From NCBI GenBank assembly GCA_026014515.1, contig JAOZIG010000137.1, forward strand, positions 1 through 6,414: DNA of 6,414 bases, in the 5' to 3' direction. This stretch comes from Candidatus Bathyarchaeota archaeon. Its GTDB lineage: Archaea > Thermoproteota > Bathyarchaeia > TCS64. How positions within the stretch are numbered: the first letter of the stretch is position 1; every line of letters starts with the position of its first letter. The notes below the pieces were generated by a model that made no database searches, had not been told where the DNA came from, and was given only the letters and a program-made list of their open reading frames with translations. Both the position numbers and the translations under genes were made by a program. Positions 1-5,425 of the stretch are shown one piece after another.

Positions 1-912
1 AATGCCCACGAGACCAAAATCGAAGAAAACTATCTTGCCTTCACTTGTTACTCTTAGGTTTCCGGGGTGAGGATCACCGTGGTAGAAGCCATCGACAAAA
101 ATCTGTTGTATGTATGCCTCAAAGCCCAACTCAGCAAGGTGCTTGAGATCATGTTTCTCCTTTAAAACATCAACATTGTCGATTCTCACGCCTTCCACGT
201 ACTCCATAACAAGTAGACGTGGACCAGAGTAATCCCAGTAGATTTTCGGGACCTTGATCTCTTCCATATTTTTTAGGTTGTTCGCGATGGTCTCAGCGTT
301 TTTCCCGTCCCTGATAAAGTCCAGTTCTTTACGCATCTGCTGACTGAACTCCTCAATGATACCAACCGGGTTATATGGTCTAAGGTAGGGGATGGATTCC
401 TCAGCGCGTTCAGCGAGACTAGCTAGGATAGTTAGATCAACTTCTATAAGCTCCCTGATATCCGGGCGCTGAACCTTGAACACCACATCGCTGCCATCAG
501 TTAATGTTGCGCGGTGTACTTGACTCAGGCTTGCGGCGGCAAATGGCTTTTGGTCAACGAAGATACAAAAATTCTCGACATCGCCACAGGTCTCCTCTAT
601 TACATCTTTTACTTTCTCGTATTCAACGGGTTTTACGTCATCAGTAAGGAAGAGAAGCTCCTCGATCAACGGCACAGGCAGCAAGTCTCTTCTGCTACTC
701 AGGATCTGCCCAAGCTTGATATATGTGGGTCCAAGCTCCTCGATGGCTAACCGTATACGCCGATATACATCCTGTGTCTCTACTGTGGGGTCTTTGAGGA
801 AATCTGGGCGTTTTTCCTCGGGGTATAGCTCCTCTAGGAAGATTCCGAACCCGTATTTGGATAATATTCCCGCTATCTGTGCGTATCTTGTTAATCGATT
901 AACCATATACAT
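1..912 (-). CDS. UbiB/ABC1/AarF-family atypical protein kinase, partial (3' end beyond window)
   Basis: The frame is open from the window edge to an ATG at 912, giving the first 304 residues; family members usually run to about 500-560, so roughly 200 C-terminal residues are missing. Family signatures occur in the expected order: the KxGQ motif (K66-Q69) in YIKLGQILSSR, the alanine-rich loop replacing the kinase P-loop (AAAS, 125-128, then QVH), the VAIK-type lysine K146 in FKVQRP, ExD at E196-D198, the catalytic HGDPHPGN block (278-285) and the DFG metal-binding motif (298-300). UbiB proteins are atypical kinase/ATPases tied to quinone and isoprenoid-lipid metabolism in bacteria and mitochondria; the archaeal substrate is unclear. 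No Shine-Dalgarno precedes the ATG, and a TATA-like box lies 22 bases upstream, so a leaderless transcript is likely; the ATG at 906 (residue 3) is an alternative start. The family call is secure; the substrate is not inferable. Confidence 0.95.
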   Translation of the reverse strand, partial: MYMVNRLTRYAQIAGILSKYGFGIFLEELYPEEKRPDFLKDPTVETQDVYRRIRLAIEELGPTYIKLGQILSSRRDLLPVPLIEELLFLTDDVKPVEYEKVKDVIEETCGDVENFCIFVDQKPFAAASLSQVHRATLTDGSDVVFKVQRPDIRELIEVDLTILASLAERAEESIPYLRPYNPVGIIEEFSQQMRKELDFIRDGKNAETIANNLKNMEEIKVPKIYWDYSGPRLLVMEYVEGVRIDNVDVLKEKHDLKHLAELGFEAYIQQIFVDGFYHGDPHPGNLRVTSEGKIVFFDFGLVGI

Positions 913-928
913 GAATTGAGGAAAGATA

Positions 929-939
929 GTTAATAAAAC
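929..939 (-). promoter_or_regulatory. TATA-like box of the UbiB-family gene
   Basis: On the minus strand this reads GTTTTATTAAC. Its centre is 22 bases ahead of the ATG at 912 and 28 ahead of the ATG at 906. The spacing places the transcription start at or beside the start codon, as in leaderless archaeal transcripts. Called by eye. Confidence 0.45.
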
Positions 940-979
940 AAGCCTCCCCAAGCCCTAGTTGATGTAAATGTATTGAAAG

Positions 980-990
980 CTTTTATTATT
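980..990 (+). promoter_or_regulatory. TATA-like box of the response regulator gene
   Basis: CTTTTATTATT, preceded by a purine-rich GAAAG that could serve as a BRE. Its centre is about 23 bases before the ATG at 1008, and no Shine-Dalgarno lies between, so a leaderless transcript is suggested. It shares the 95-base divergent intergenic region with the UbiB-family promoter. Confidence 0.5.
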
Positions 991-1007
991 CTAATAGTGA
1001 AGAGATA

Positions 1008-1379
1008 ATGATCACTTTGGCGAAGATACTTGTTGTTGACGACGAGAACGATATTCTTGAAATGACCAGCATAATGCTCTCAAGCTCAGGACATGAAGTG
1101 CTAACCGCCTCAGACGGAGAAACAGCTCTAGAGATGGTCAACAACAATCTTATAGACCTCATCATATTGGACGCTGTAATGCCGGGAATGCATGGCTTGG
1201 ATGTATGCCGGACGCTGAAGAGAGACACTAAGACAAGGGCGATACCAATTATCATATTCAGCGCGCTCGGAACCGGCGTGGACATGATGCTGGATGACCA
1301 CGATAAAGCGGATGCTTATATCAGCAAGCCTTTCACACGCAAGGTTCTGCTTGAAAAAGTCAATGAACAACTGGTGTAG
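1008..1379 (+). CDS. Stand-alone receiver-domain (CheY-like) response regulator
   Basis: The 123-residue product is a single REC domain with no output domain. The acidic pocket is D11, D12 and the phospho-acceptor D55 (LIILDAVMPG). The conserved switch residues are present: S85 after the fourth strand, aromatic Y104, and K107 followed by P108 in the YISKPF motif. It therefore should accept phosphate from a histidine kinase and signal by protein contact rather than DNA binding. No kinase gene lies in the window. The ATG at 1008 is preferred because a TATA-like box lies 23 bases upstream; a TTG at 1017 also leads into the first strand. A T5 run at 1401-1405 may help end transcription. The domain call is secure, the pathway unknown. 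Confidence 0.95.
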   Translation: MITLAKILVVDDENDILEMTSIMLSSSGHEVLTASDGETALEMVNNNLIDLIILDAVMPGMHGLDVCRTLKRDTKTRAIPIIIFSALGTGVDMMLDDHDKADAYISKPFTRKVLLEKVNEQLV

Positions 1380-1444
1380 TTTATTCATCATAATCCAGTG
1401 TTTTTCACGTGTTTCCATGGTTTCACCCCGCCCTGATAGAAACC

Positions 1445-1454
1445 TTTTAAATTA
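1445..1454 (+). promoter_or_regulatory. TATA-like box of the FKBP gene
   Basis: TTTTAAATTA preceded by the purine-rich GAAACC. A start of transcription about 26 bases on, near 1476, would leave a 5' leader of about 30-40 bases before the FKBP start codon. That differs from the leaderless spacing at other genes in this window. Confidence 0.4.
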
Positions 1455-1507
1455 GACGGCTCGTTACACTCGTAGAATCCAAGGAAACTTGGGCATTACA
1501 TTTACAA

Positions 1508-2365
1508 GTGAACATCATGTTTGACGAAGAAAAACCAGATGTCCTCGATGAGGAAGAGGAACAGGAAGAAGAGCCTGAAGAGGAAGTAGAAGAGGTTCCA
1601 GTGGAAGAAGAGGAAGCCCCTGAAGAAGAGGCTGAGGAGCCTGAAGAGGAACCAGCAGAAGAAGAGGTTCACTACGAAAACGCAGTCAACAAAGGCGACT
1701 TTTTAAAGGTCGAGATGACCGGTGCAAGCGAGGAGACCGGTGAGGTCTTTGAGACAACAAGCGAGGAAGGGGCACAGGAAGCTGGACTCTGGGAAGAGGG
1801 CAGAACCTATGGTCCAAGACTTGTCATTGTTGGAGACGGCTTTGTACTCAGAGGACTCGATGAACGCCTACCCGGCACACCATTCGATGAGGAAGTAGAG
1901 ATCGAGATTCCACCAGAGGAAGCCTTTGGTGAGAGAAACGCAGCGGATGTACAGATGATCCCATTCCGTGTCCTACGCAGCAAGGGAGTTAACCCCTATG
2001 TAGGCGCGGAGCTAGAGATCGATGGACGCCCAGCTATTGTACGCAGCGTCGGAGCAGGCAGGGTACAGGTAGACTATAACCACCCACTAGCTGGACGCAA
2101 GATCGTCTACAAGCTTAAAGTCGTAGAACACATGACTGATGATAAGGACAAGATCAAGGCGCTCATTGGACGCAGGTTCCTAGGAATCGAGACAGATGAG
2201 TTCGATATCAAGAAGACCAAGAAGAAACTCAGGATCGGCATCCCCGACCAGATATTCTTCGGTGAGAACATCCAGATCGCTAAACGCGGCGTCGCACTGG
2301 ACCTACTCAGGTACTTTGAGGACATCGACGAAGTCGAGTACTACGAATCCATCAAACGTTCCTAA
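1508..2365 (+). CDS. FKBP-type peptidyl-prolyl cis-trans isomerase with acidic N-terminal tail and C-terminal extra domain
   Basis: A probable cytosolic folding helper that isomerises X-Pro bonds and holds unfolded chains. Domains (285 residues from the GTG): an acidic low-complexity tail of mostly Glu (about 14-54); an FKBP core starting near 62, with GDFLKVEMTG, TGEVFETT, the VGDGFVLRGLDERLPG stretch (108-123) and IPPEEAFGER (134-143); an inserted IF-like chaperone flap (about 149-190) as in SlyD-type FKBPs; the returning NHPLAGRKIVYKLKV strand (191-205); and a C-terminal domain (about 210-285) like that of long archaeal FKBPs such as M. jannaschii FKBP26. The acidic tail makes it longer than usual. 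The listed GTG gives the longest frame. The ATG at 1517 is a strong alternative, being preceded at 5 bases by AAGTGA, which partly matches the archaeal Shine-Dalgarno; it would remove three residues. The next gene starts 21 bases downstream, suggesting co-transcription. Confidence 0.93.
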   Translation: MNIMFDEEKPDVLDEEEEQEEEPEEEVEEVPVEEEEAPEEEAEEPEEEPAEEEVHYENAVNKGDFLKVEMTGASEETGEVFETTSEEGAQEAGLWEEGRTYGPRLVIVGDGFVLRGLDERLPGTPFDEEVEIEIPPEEAFGERNAADVQMIPFRVLRSKGVNPYVGAELEIDGRPAIVRSVGAGRVQVDYNHPLAGRKIVYKLKVVEHMTDDKDKIKALIGRRFLGIETDEFDIKKTKKKLRIGIPDQIFFGENIQIAKRGVALDLLRYFEDIDEVEYYESIKRS

Positions 2366-2373
2366 ACTTTCTA

Positions 2374-2386
2374 GGGGAAACACCCC
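2374..2386 (+). promoter_or_regulatory. G-rich ribosome-binding site within a small hairpin
   Basis: The 21-base gap after the FKBP gene contains GGGGAAACACCCC, with the last C touching the ATG at 2387. The GGGG (2374-2377, within AGGGG) is the only candidate Shine-Dalgarno, and it can pair with CCCC (2383-2386) across a 5-base loop. No TATA-like box is visible in the gap, so this gene probably relies on read-through transcription. Whether the short stem matters in the cell is unknown. Confidence 0.3.
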
Positions 2387-3583
2387 ATGAAAACAGAGGC
2401 AGCCATCATTGGAGCCGGACCATCCGGGCTCATAGCTGCCGAAACCATTTCTAAACAAGGCTTCAATGTAGCGGTTTTTGAGGAGCACCAGCGGTTAGGT
2501 TATCCTGTTCACTGCGCTGGGATGATAAGCGTTGAGGGTTTCAAGAGGCTTGGTATTGAGCCTGACCCGGTTTTTCACCAGAACACTGTCTACGGGGGAA
2601 GGATCTACAGCAGTGATGGAAGCTGTATAACCATCAAAGACACCAAGCCAAGAGCATACATCATTGATAGAGGCCCATTTGATGCGTATCTAGCTGAGCG
2701 TGCAGTTGACTCTGGTGTGGATATTCGTCTCGGTAGCAGGGTTGATGAGATCAAATTCAAACAAGGAGCCGCGAGTAGCCTCAAATTAAACCACTCTGAG
2801 TTCAAATCAAGGGTATTCATCGACGCAGAAGGAGCAAAAGGCAGACTATTGGCTCGTTCAGGAATCCATACTGGTCAACAAGGGGTCTATACTGGTTTCA
2901 ACACAGAGCTCACAGTTGATTCTATAGAAACTGATATGGTGGAGGTCTGGTTTGACACAGAAACAGCCAAGGACTTCTTCACGTGGGTGATCCCAATTAG
3001 CCAGAACAGGGTAAGATGCGGGCTAGGAACCTCACAGGGAAACGGAGCAGAGAAATTGAGGGGTTTTGTGAAGAAGCGTTTCAACAAAGAAGTGGACGTA
3101 ATCCATGGAGGGCTCATCTGCACAGGGGGACCAGTAAACAGGACAGCTTACCCGGGTCTAATGCTTGTGGGAGATGTGGCTGGTCAAGTTAAACCTACCA
3201 CTGCTGGTGGCGTGGTCATCGGAGGTCTATGCGCAAAGATAGCGGGAGAAAACGCTGCAAAGGCATTGGAGACAGGGAATGTTCAGCATTATAATGAGTA
3301 TGATTCAGCTTGGAGAGCAGAGTATGGCCCTGAGCTTCAGACCATGTTGTTCATGCGAAGTATCTTAAATGGCTTAGATAATGACCGAGTAAACCGGATT
3401 TTCAGTGCCTTTATCGAGGAGGGACTTGAGGAAAAATTCACGAGGCTTGTGGAGGATGGGGATATGGATATGCAGGCTGATGTAATCAAGCGCGCTATTT
3501 CTGATCCGGTAATACTTGGTGCCTTGGCGAAATCAGCGGGACGAATCGCTTTATCCGAGATATTATCTGTTTTCGGGTTCTAA
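2387..3583 (+). CDS. Geranylgeranyl reductase family FAD-dependent oxidoreductase
   Basis: A 398-residue flavoprotein of the family that saturates geranylgeranyl chains; in archaea these enzymes reduce the double bonds of digeranylgeranylglycerol phospholipids at the membrane. Visible: the Rossmann FAD motif GAGPSG (9-14) with acidic E32 ending the second strand; the family GYPVHCAG block (38-45) with C43; DRGPFDAYLAERA (94-106); a variant of the YxWxFP substrate motif as FTWVIP (198-203); and the second FAD contact VGDVAGQVKPTTAGG (261-275). Length is typical. The ATG is the only reasonable start, since the FAD motif begins at once. It sits 21 bases after the FKBP gene on the same strand. 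The superfamily call is firm. Whether the substrate is a membrane lipid, a prenyl diphosphate or a quinone chain cannot be told from sequence, and many archaea carry several paralogues. Confidence 0.93.
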   Translation: MKTEAAIIGAGPSGLIAAETISKQGFNVAVFEEHQRLGYPVHCAGMISVEGFKRLGIEPDPVFHQNTVYGGRIYSSDGSCITIKDTKPRAYIIDRGPFDAYLAERAVDSGVDIRLGSRVDEIKFKQGAASSLKLNHSEFKSRVFIDAEGAKGRLLARSGIHTGQQGVYTGFNTELTVDSIETDMVEVWFDTETAKDFFTWVIPISQNRVRCGLGTSQGNGAEKLRGFVKKRFNKEVDVIHGGLICTGGPVNRTAYPGLMLVGDVAGQVKPTTAGGVVIGGLCAKIAGENAAKALETGNVQHYNEYDSAWRAEYGPELQTMLFMRSILNGLDNDRVNRIFSAFIEEGLEEKFTRLVEDGDMDMQADVIKRAISDPVILGALAKSAGRIALSEILSVFGF

Positions 3584-3592
3584 TTTATATTA
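3584..3592 (+). promoter_or_regulatory. TATA-like box of the small two-gene cassette
   Basis: TTTATATTA begins directly after the stop codon of the reductase gene. Its centre (3588) is 26 bases ahead of the GTG at 3614, the textbook archaeal TATA-to-start distance, so the cassette probably has its own leaderless transcript. Confidence 0.55.
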
Positions 3593-3613
3593 ACCCAGAG
3601 TTTTTTCTCAGAT

Positions 3614-3823
3614 GTGAAGCCATTATCAACGACTCGCAAAGCCATCGTATCCATTGCCTTATCTGTAGGAGTCTTATCCTTTGCGTATGGTTTTATGGCG
3701 GGGATTGAATGGGCGATGAGACTGGGAAAGTACTCGTTGCTTGGTTTTCTGGTTCTATTCGCTTTATTGATTCTGCCTTATTGGGGAAGTGATCCCAAAT
3801 TGGGACCGGAGTTGGTGAAATGA
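3614..3823 (+). CDS. Small two-helix membrane protein of unknown function
   Basis: The 69-residue product has a short basic N-terminus (K2, R8, K9), a hydrophobic segment at about 10-30 (IVSIALSVGVLSFAYGFMAG), a short loop with R36 and K39, a second hydrophobic segment at about 40-57 (YSLLGFLVLFALLILPYW) and a polar tail. This suggests a helical hairpin with both ends in the cytoplasm. The start is GTG; an ATG two bases earlier is followed immediately by a stop. Support for it being real: a well-placed TATA-like box 26 bases upstream and an ATGA overlap with the next gene. I do not recognise a family. It might anchor or partner the soluble 51-residue product encoded next. Confidence 0.75.
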   Translation: MKPLSTTRKAIVSIALSVGVLSFAYGFMAGIEWAMRLGKYSLLGFLVLFALLILPYWGSDPKLGPELVK

Positions 3824-3975
3824 CGTCATATCCTCATCAGGTAGAGGTCTACAAGGGGATAGAGATATGGTATGACCCAGTGAAACGCCAATACTATGCG
3901 TCCCACTGCGAGCACACCAAAAGAGGTCTAGACATAGAGACCGTGAAAAAGTGGCTCAGAGAGTATAAGCTCTAA
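3820..3975 (+). CDS. Small 51-residue soluble protein of unknown function, coupled to the membrane protein gene
   Basis: The ATG overlaps the preceding stop (ATGA at 3820-3823). GGAG at 3808-3811, eight bases ahead, is a good ribosome-binding site, so translational coupling is likely. The product begins MTSYPHQVEVYKGIEIWYD and ends VKKWLREYKL. The pattern suggests two or three short beta strands (VEVYKGIEIWYD, QYYASHC) followed by an amphipathic helix (about residues 38-50). It is rich in Tyr and Trp, with one Cys (C30), H29 and H32, too few for a classical zinc site. No family is recognised. The stop overlaps that of the convergent flavoprotein gene. Coding status rests on the overlap, the ribosome-binding site and a natural-looking composition; homologues would confirm it. 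Confidence 0.68.
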   Translation: MTSYPHQVEVYKGIEIWYDPVKRQYYASHCEHTKRGLDIETVKKWLREYKL

Positions 3976-4517
3976 GATTTGCTTAGCTTTACCCCTAGCC
4001 TGTATGCCTCATCCAGCTTCTCGGGCAACTCATCTACAGGAATATCGCGTCTAGTCTCAGGGTCCAAGGTACAGCACTCCAGTATATGTAGGTCTATTTT
4101 GAAGTGGGGAGCTATCCGCTCAAACATACCAGCAGCTGACTGGTAGTGGTGACGATAAGTGAATAAGACTGCGAAGGTCTTGTTCTCAAATCCACTCCAA
4201 GCGAGCGCCTCCATCCTGTCTTGAACCAGTTTCAGTTGTGCTGTAAGGTAGCCCCAGTACATGGGGGAAGCCCATACTATGAGGTCTGAGCCTCGGTAAG
4301 CCTTGTAGATGTCTTGCATATCGTCCTCTATCTTGCAGTTGTGCGGGGGCGCAGCGCAGCTTAGGCATCCTTGGCAGGGGGCGATGTTTAGATCATTGAG
4401 GTAGAAATGTTCAACGCTGTGGATGCCTGATGTGTTTAATCCATCTAGGAAGCGTTCAGCCAATGTATCGCTGTTTTTACCTTTACGGGGGCTCCCATGG
4501 AGCACTGTAACCTTCAT
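3972..4517 (-). CDS. Iron-sulfur flavoprotein (Isf-like) / NADPH-dependent FMN reductase family protein
   Basis: The 181-residue product has a flavodoxin-like fold: the first strand and phosphate-binding loop VLHGSPRKGKNSDT (5-18) hold FMN, and WASPMYWGYLTAQLK (82-96) is the second flavin-contact region. Between them is a compact cysteine motif, C48-x2-C51-x2-C54-x6-C61, matching the [4Fe-4S]-binding arrangement of methanoarchaeal Isf proteins. Such proteins pass electrons between ferredoxin and acceptors such as oxygen or peroxide, and are usually dimers. Length is typical. The ATG at 4517 precedes the first strand by one residue, and a TATA-like box lies 28 bases upstream. The neighbouring co-directional gene encodes a ferredoxin-like protein, a plausible electron donor. 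The physiological acceptor cannot be read from sequence; other family members are NAD(P)H quinone or drug reductases. Confidence 0.9.
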   Translation of the reverse strand: MKVTVLHGSPRKGKNSDTLAERFLDGLNTSGIHSVEHFYLNDLNIAPCQGCLSCAAPPHNCKIEDDMQDIYKAYRGSDLIVWASPMYWGYLTAQLKLVQDRMEALAWSGFENKTFAVLFTYRHHYQSAAGMFERIAPHFKIDLHILECCTLDPETRRDIPVDELPEKLDEAYRLGVKLSKS

Positions 4518-4540
4518 GGGATGATGATTGTGAAATCAGG

Positions 4541-4549
4541 TTATATTTT
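4541..4549 (-). promoter_or_regulatory. TATA-like box of the iron-sulfur flavoprotein gene
   Basis: On the minus strand this reads AAAATATAA. It lies in the 56-base gap after the ferredoxin-like gene, centred 28 bases ahead of the ATG at 4517. No Shine-Dalgarno is visible, which fits a leaderless transcript independent of the upstream gene. Confidence 0.5.
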
Positions 4550-4573
4550 CTATGAAGGAAACATATTGCGGCA

Positions 4574-5386
4574 TCAGTACCCGTTGATATCGAGGGCACT
4601 GCTTATTCTTGAATACGTTTTCTCAAGGCTATCATTGTCCACAGTGAGCACTATTGCTTTCTCGGGGCAAACCTCTACGCATCTACCGCATCCCCTGCAT
4701 TCATCAGAGATAGTTGCATATCCATTCTCTATATTGATAGCGTTCACGAAACATGCATCAACACAGGTGCCGCAGCCAACACAATCATCGGATACAGTGA
4801 CTTTTACCCCCTCCATAGCTGTGATTTTCTCGCTGATGTGCTCACCGAGATTGGGGAGCATCTTCCAGAGACAACAACAGGGGCAACAGTTGCAGACGGT
4901 CATGAGTTTCTCGTCTGGTCCTGTATCAAGCCATACAGCGTCAAGCTTGTTCCGTCCAATAAGATGTACAAGCCCTGCTTCTCGTGCGCGTTCTACGTGT
5001 CTATGTGCTTCTTCTCGTGTAGCGAGTCTTCCTAGTCGAGGATCTATTTTTGCTGCTGCTTCTCCCATGAAGAGACAGCCTAGGTCTATGGGGTAGTCTT
5101 GGCATTGGGTGCTGTCTCGGCATATGCAGAAATTCATTATGAAGTGGGTGTCTGCTTCATCGATGAACCTGTCTACTATTTGGCTTGGAAGCACCGTGTT
5201 TGTATATGGTATTTCTTGGTTAATCTCAACAACGACGCTATCCTTTGGTAGGTAAACCATCTCGTCTTTATGGAAAAGCAAACGATCAACGATTCCACCA
5301 ATTACGGGTATCCGGGTTAGCCGTGCGTAGAAGAACCTGTACTGGAAGTTCTTCTTTATGAAATCGATAACCCAGAGAGGAAGCAT
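4574..5386 (-). CDS. Cysteine-rich 4Fe-4S ferredoxin-domain protein
   Basis: The 270-residue product has a C-terminal bacterial-type 2[4Fe-4S] ferredoxin domain (about 195-250) with C202-x2-C205-x2-C208-x3-C212 and C230-x2-C233-x2-C236-x3-C240. The second motif is followed by the usual Pro; the first by Phe. Upstream is a larger domain with ten more cysteines in two groups: C87, C89, C95, C104 (FCICR...CLFMG) and C165, C167, C168, C170, C171, C172 (CNCCPCCC). These could hold a further cluster or metal. I recall the CICR/CNCC pattern from other anaerobe 4Fe-4S proteins annotated only as ferredoxins, with no assigned reaction. The N-terminus (1-40) is hydrophobic and basic, perhaps membrane-associating, but no full transmembrane helix or signal peptide is clear. 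The likely role is cytoplasmic electron transfer, perhaps to the neighbouring flavoprotein. The ATG at 5386 is the first in frame; no convincing promoter was found, so it may be read from the upstream secreted-protein gene. Confidence 0.88.
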   Translation of the reverse strand: MLPLWVIDFIKKNFQYRFFYARLTRIPVIGGIVDRLLFHKDEMVYLPKDSVVVEINQEIPYTNTVLPSQIVDRFIDEADTHFIMNFCICRDSTQCQDYPIDLGCLFMGEAAAKIDPRLGRLATREEAHRHVERAREAGLVHLIGRNKLDAVWLDTGPDEKLMTVCNCCPCCCLWKMLPNLGEHISEKITAMEGVKVTVSDDCVGCGTCVDACFVNAINIENGYATISDECRGCGRCVEVCPEKAIVLTVDNDSLEKTYSRISSALDINGY

Positions 5387-5395
5387 GCAAATAAG

Positions 5396-5415
5396 GGAAA
5401 TAAAGATAGAAAAAA
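5396..5415 (-). terminator. T-rich archaeal-type terminator after the secreted-protein gene
   Basis: Beginning 10 bases past the stop codon at 5426, the minus strand carries TTTTTTCTATCTTTATTT, a T-tract with no stem-loop, as used for intrinsic termination in archaea. It lies just ahead of the ferredoxin-like gene, so it could also form part of that gene's AT-rich promoter. Confidence 0.35.
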
Positions 5416-5425
5416 GAGTTTGGAA

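Noticed and set aside
514..919. Two plus-strand frames (514-750, 716-919) opposite the kinase gene
   Set aside because: They lie antisense to the UbiB-family gene, whose motifs run in order through this region; no promoter or ribosome-binding site supports them.
986..1418. Minus-strand frames opposite the response regulator gene
   Set aside because: They are shadows of a complete receiver domain with all conserved residues.
1520..1672. A possible DNA repeat array in the GAAGAG-rich tract
   Set aside because: The units are irregular and stay in frame as Glu codons, so this is protein low complexity rather than a CRISPR or satellite array.
2196..2390. A plus-strand frame overlapping the end of the FKBP gene and the next start
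   Set aside because: It overlaps the conserved C-terminal FKBP domain in another frame, and its Ser/Arg/Thr-rich product looks like a shadow.
4497..5096. A 199-codon open frame on the plus strand opposite the ferredoxin-like gene
   Set aside because: It is antisense to a gene with clear cluster motifs; its product is Ser/Thr/Pro-rich with no recognisable domain, as expected for a shadow frame.
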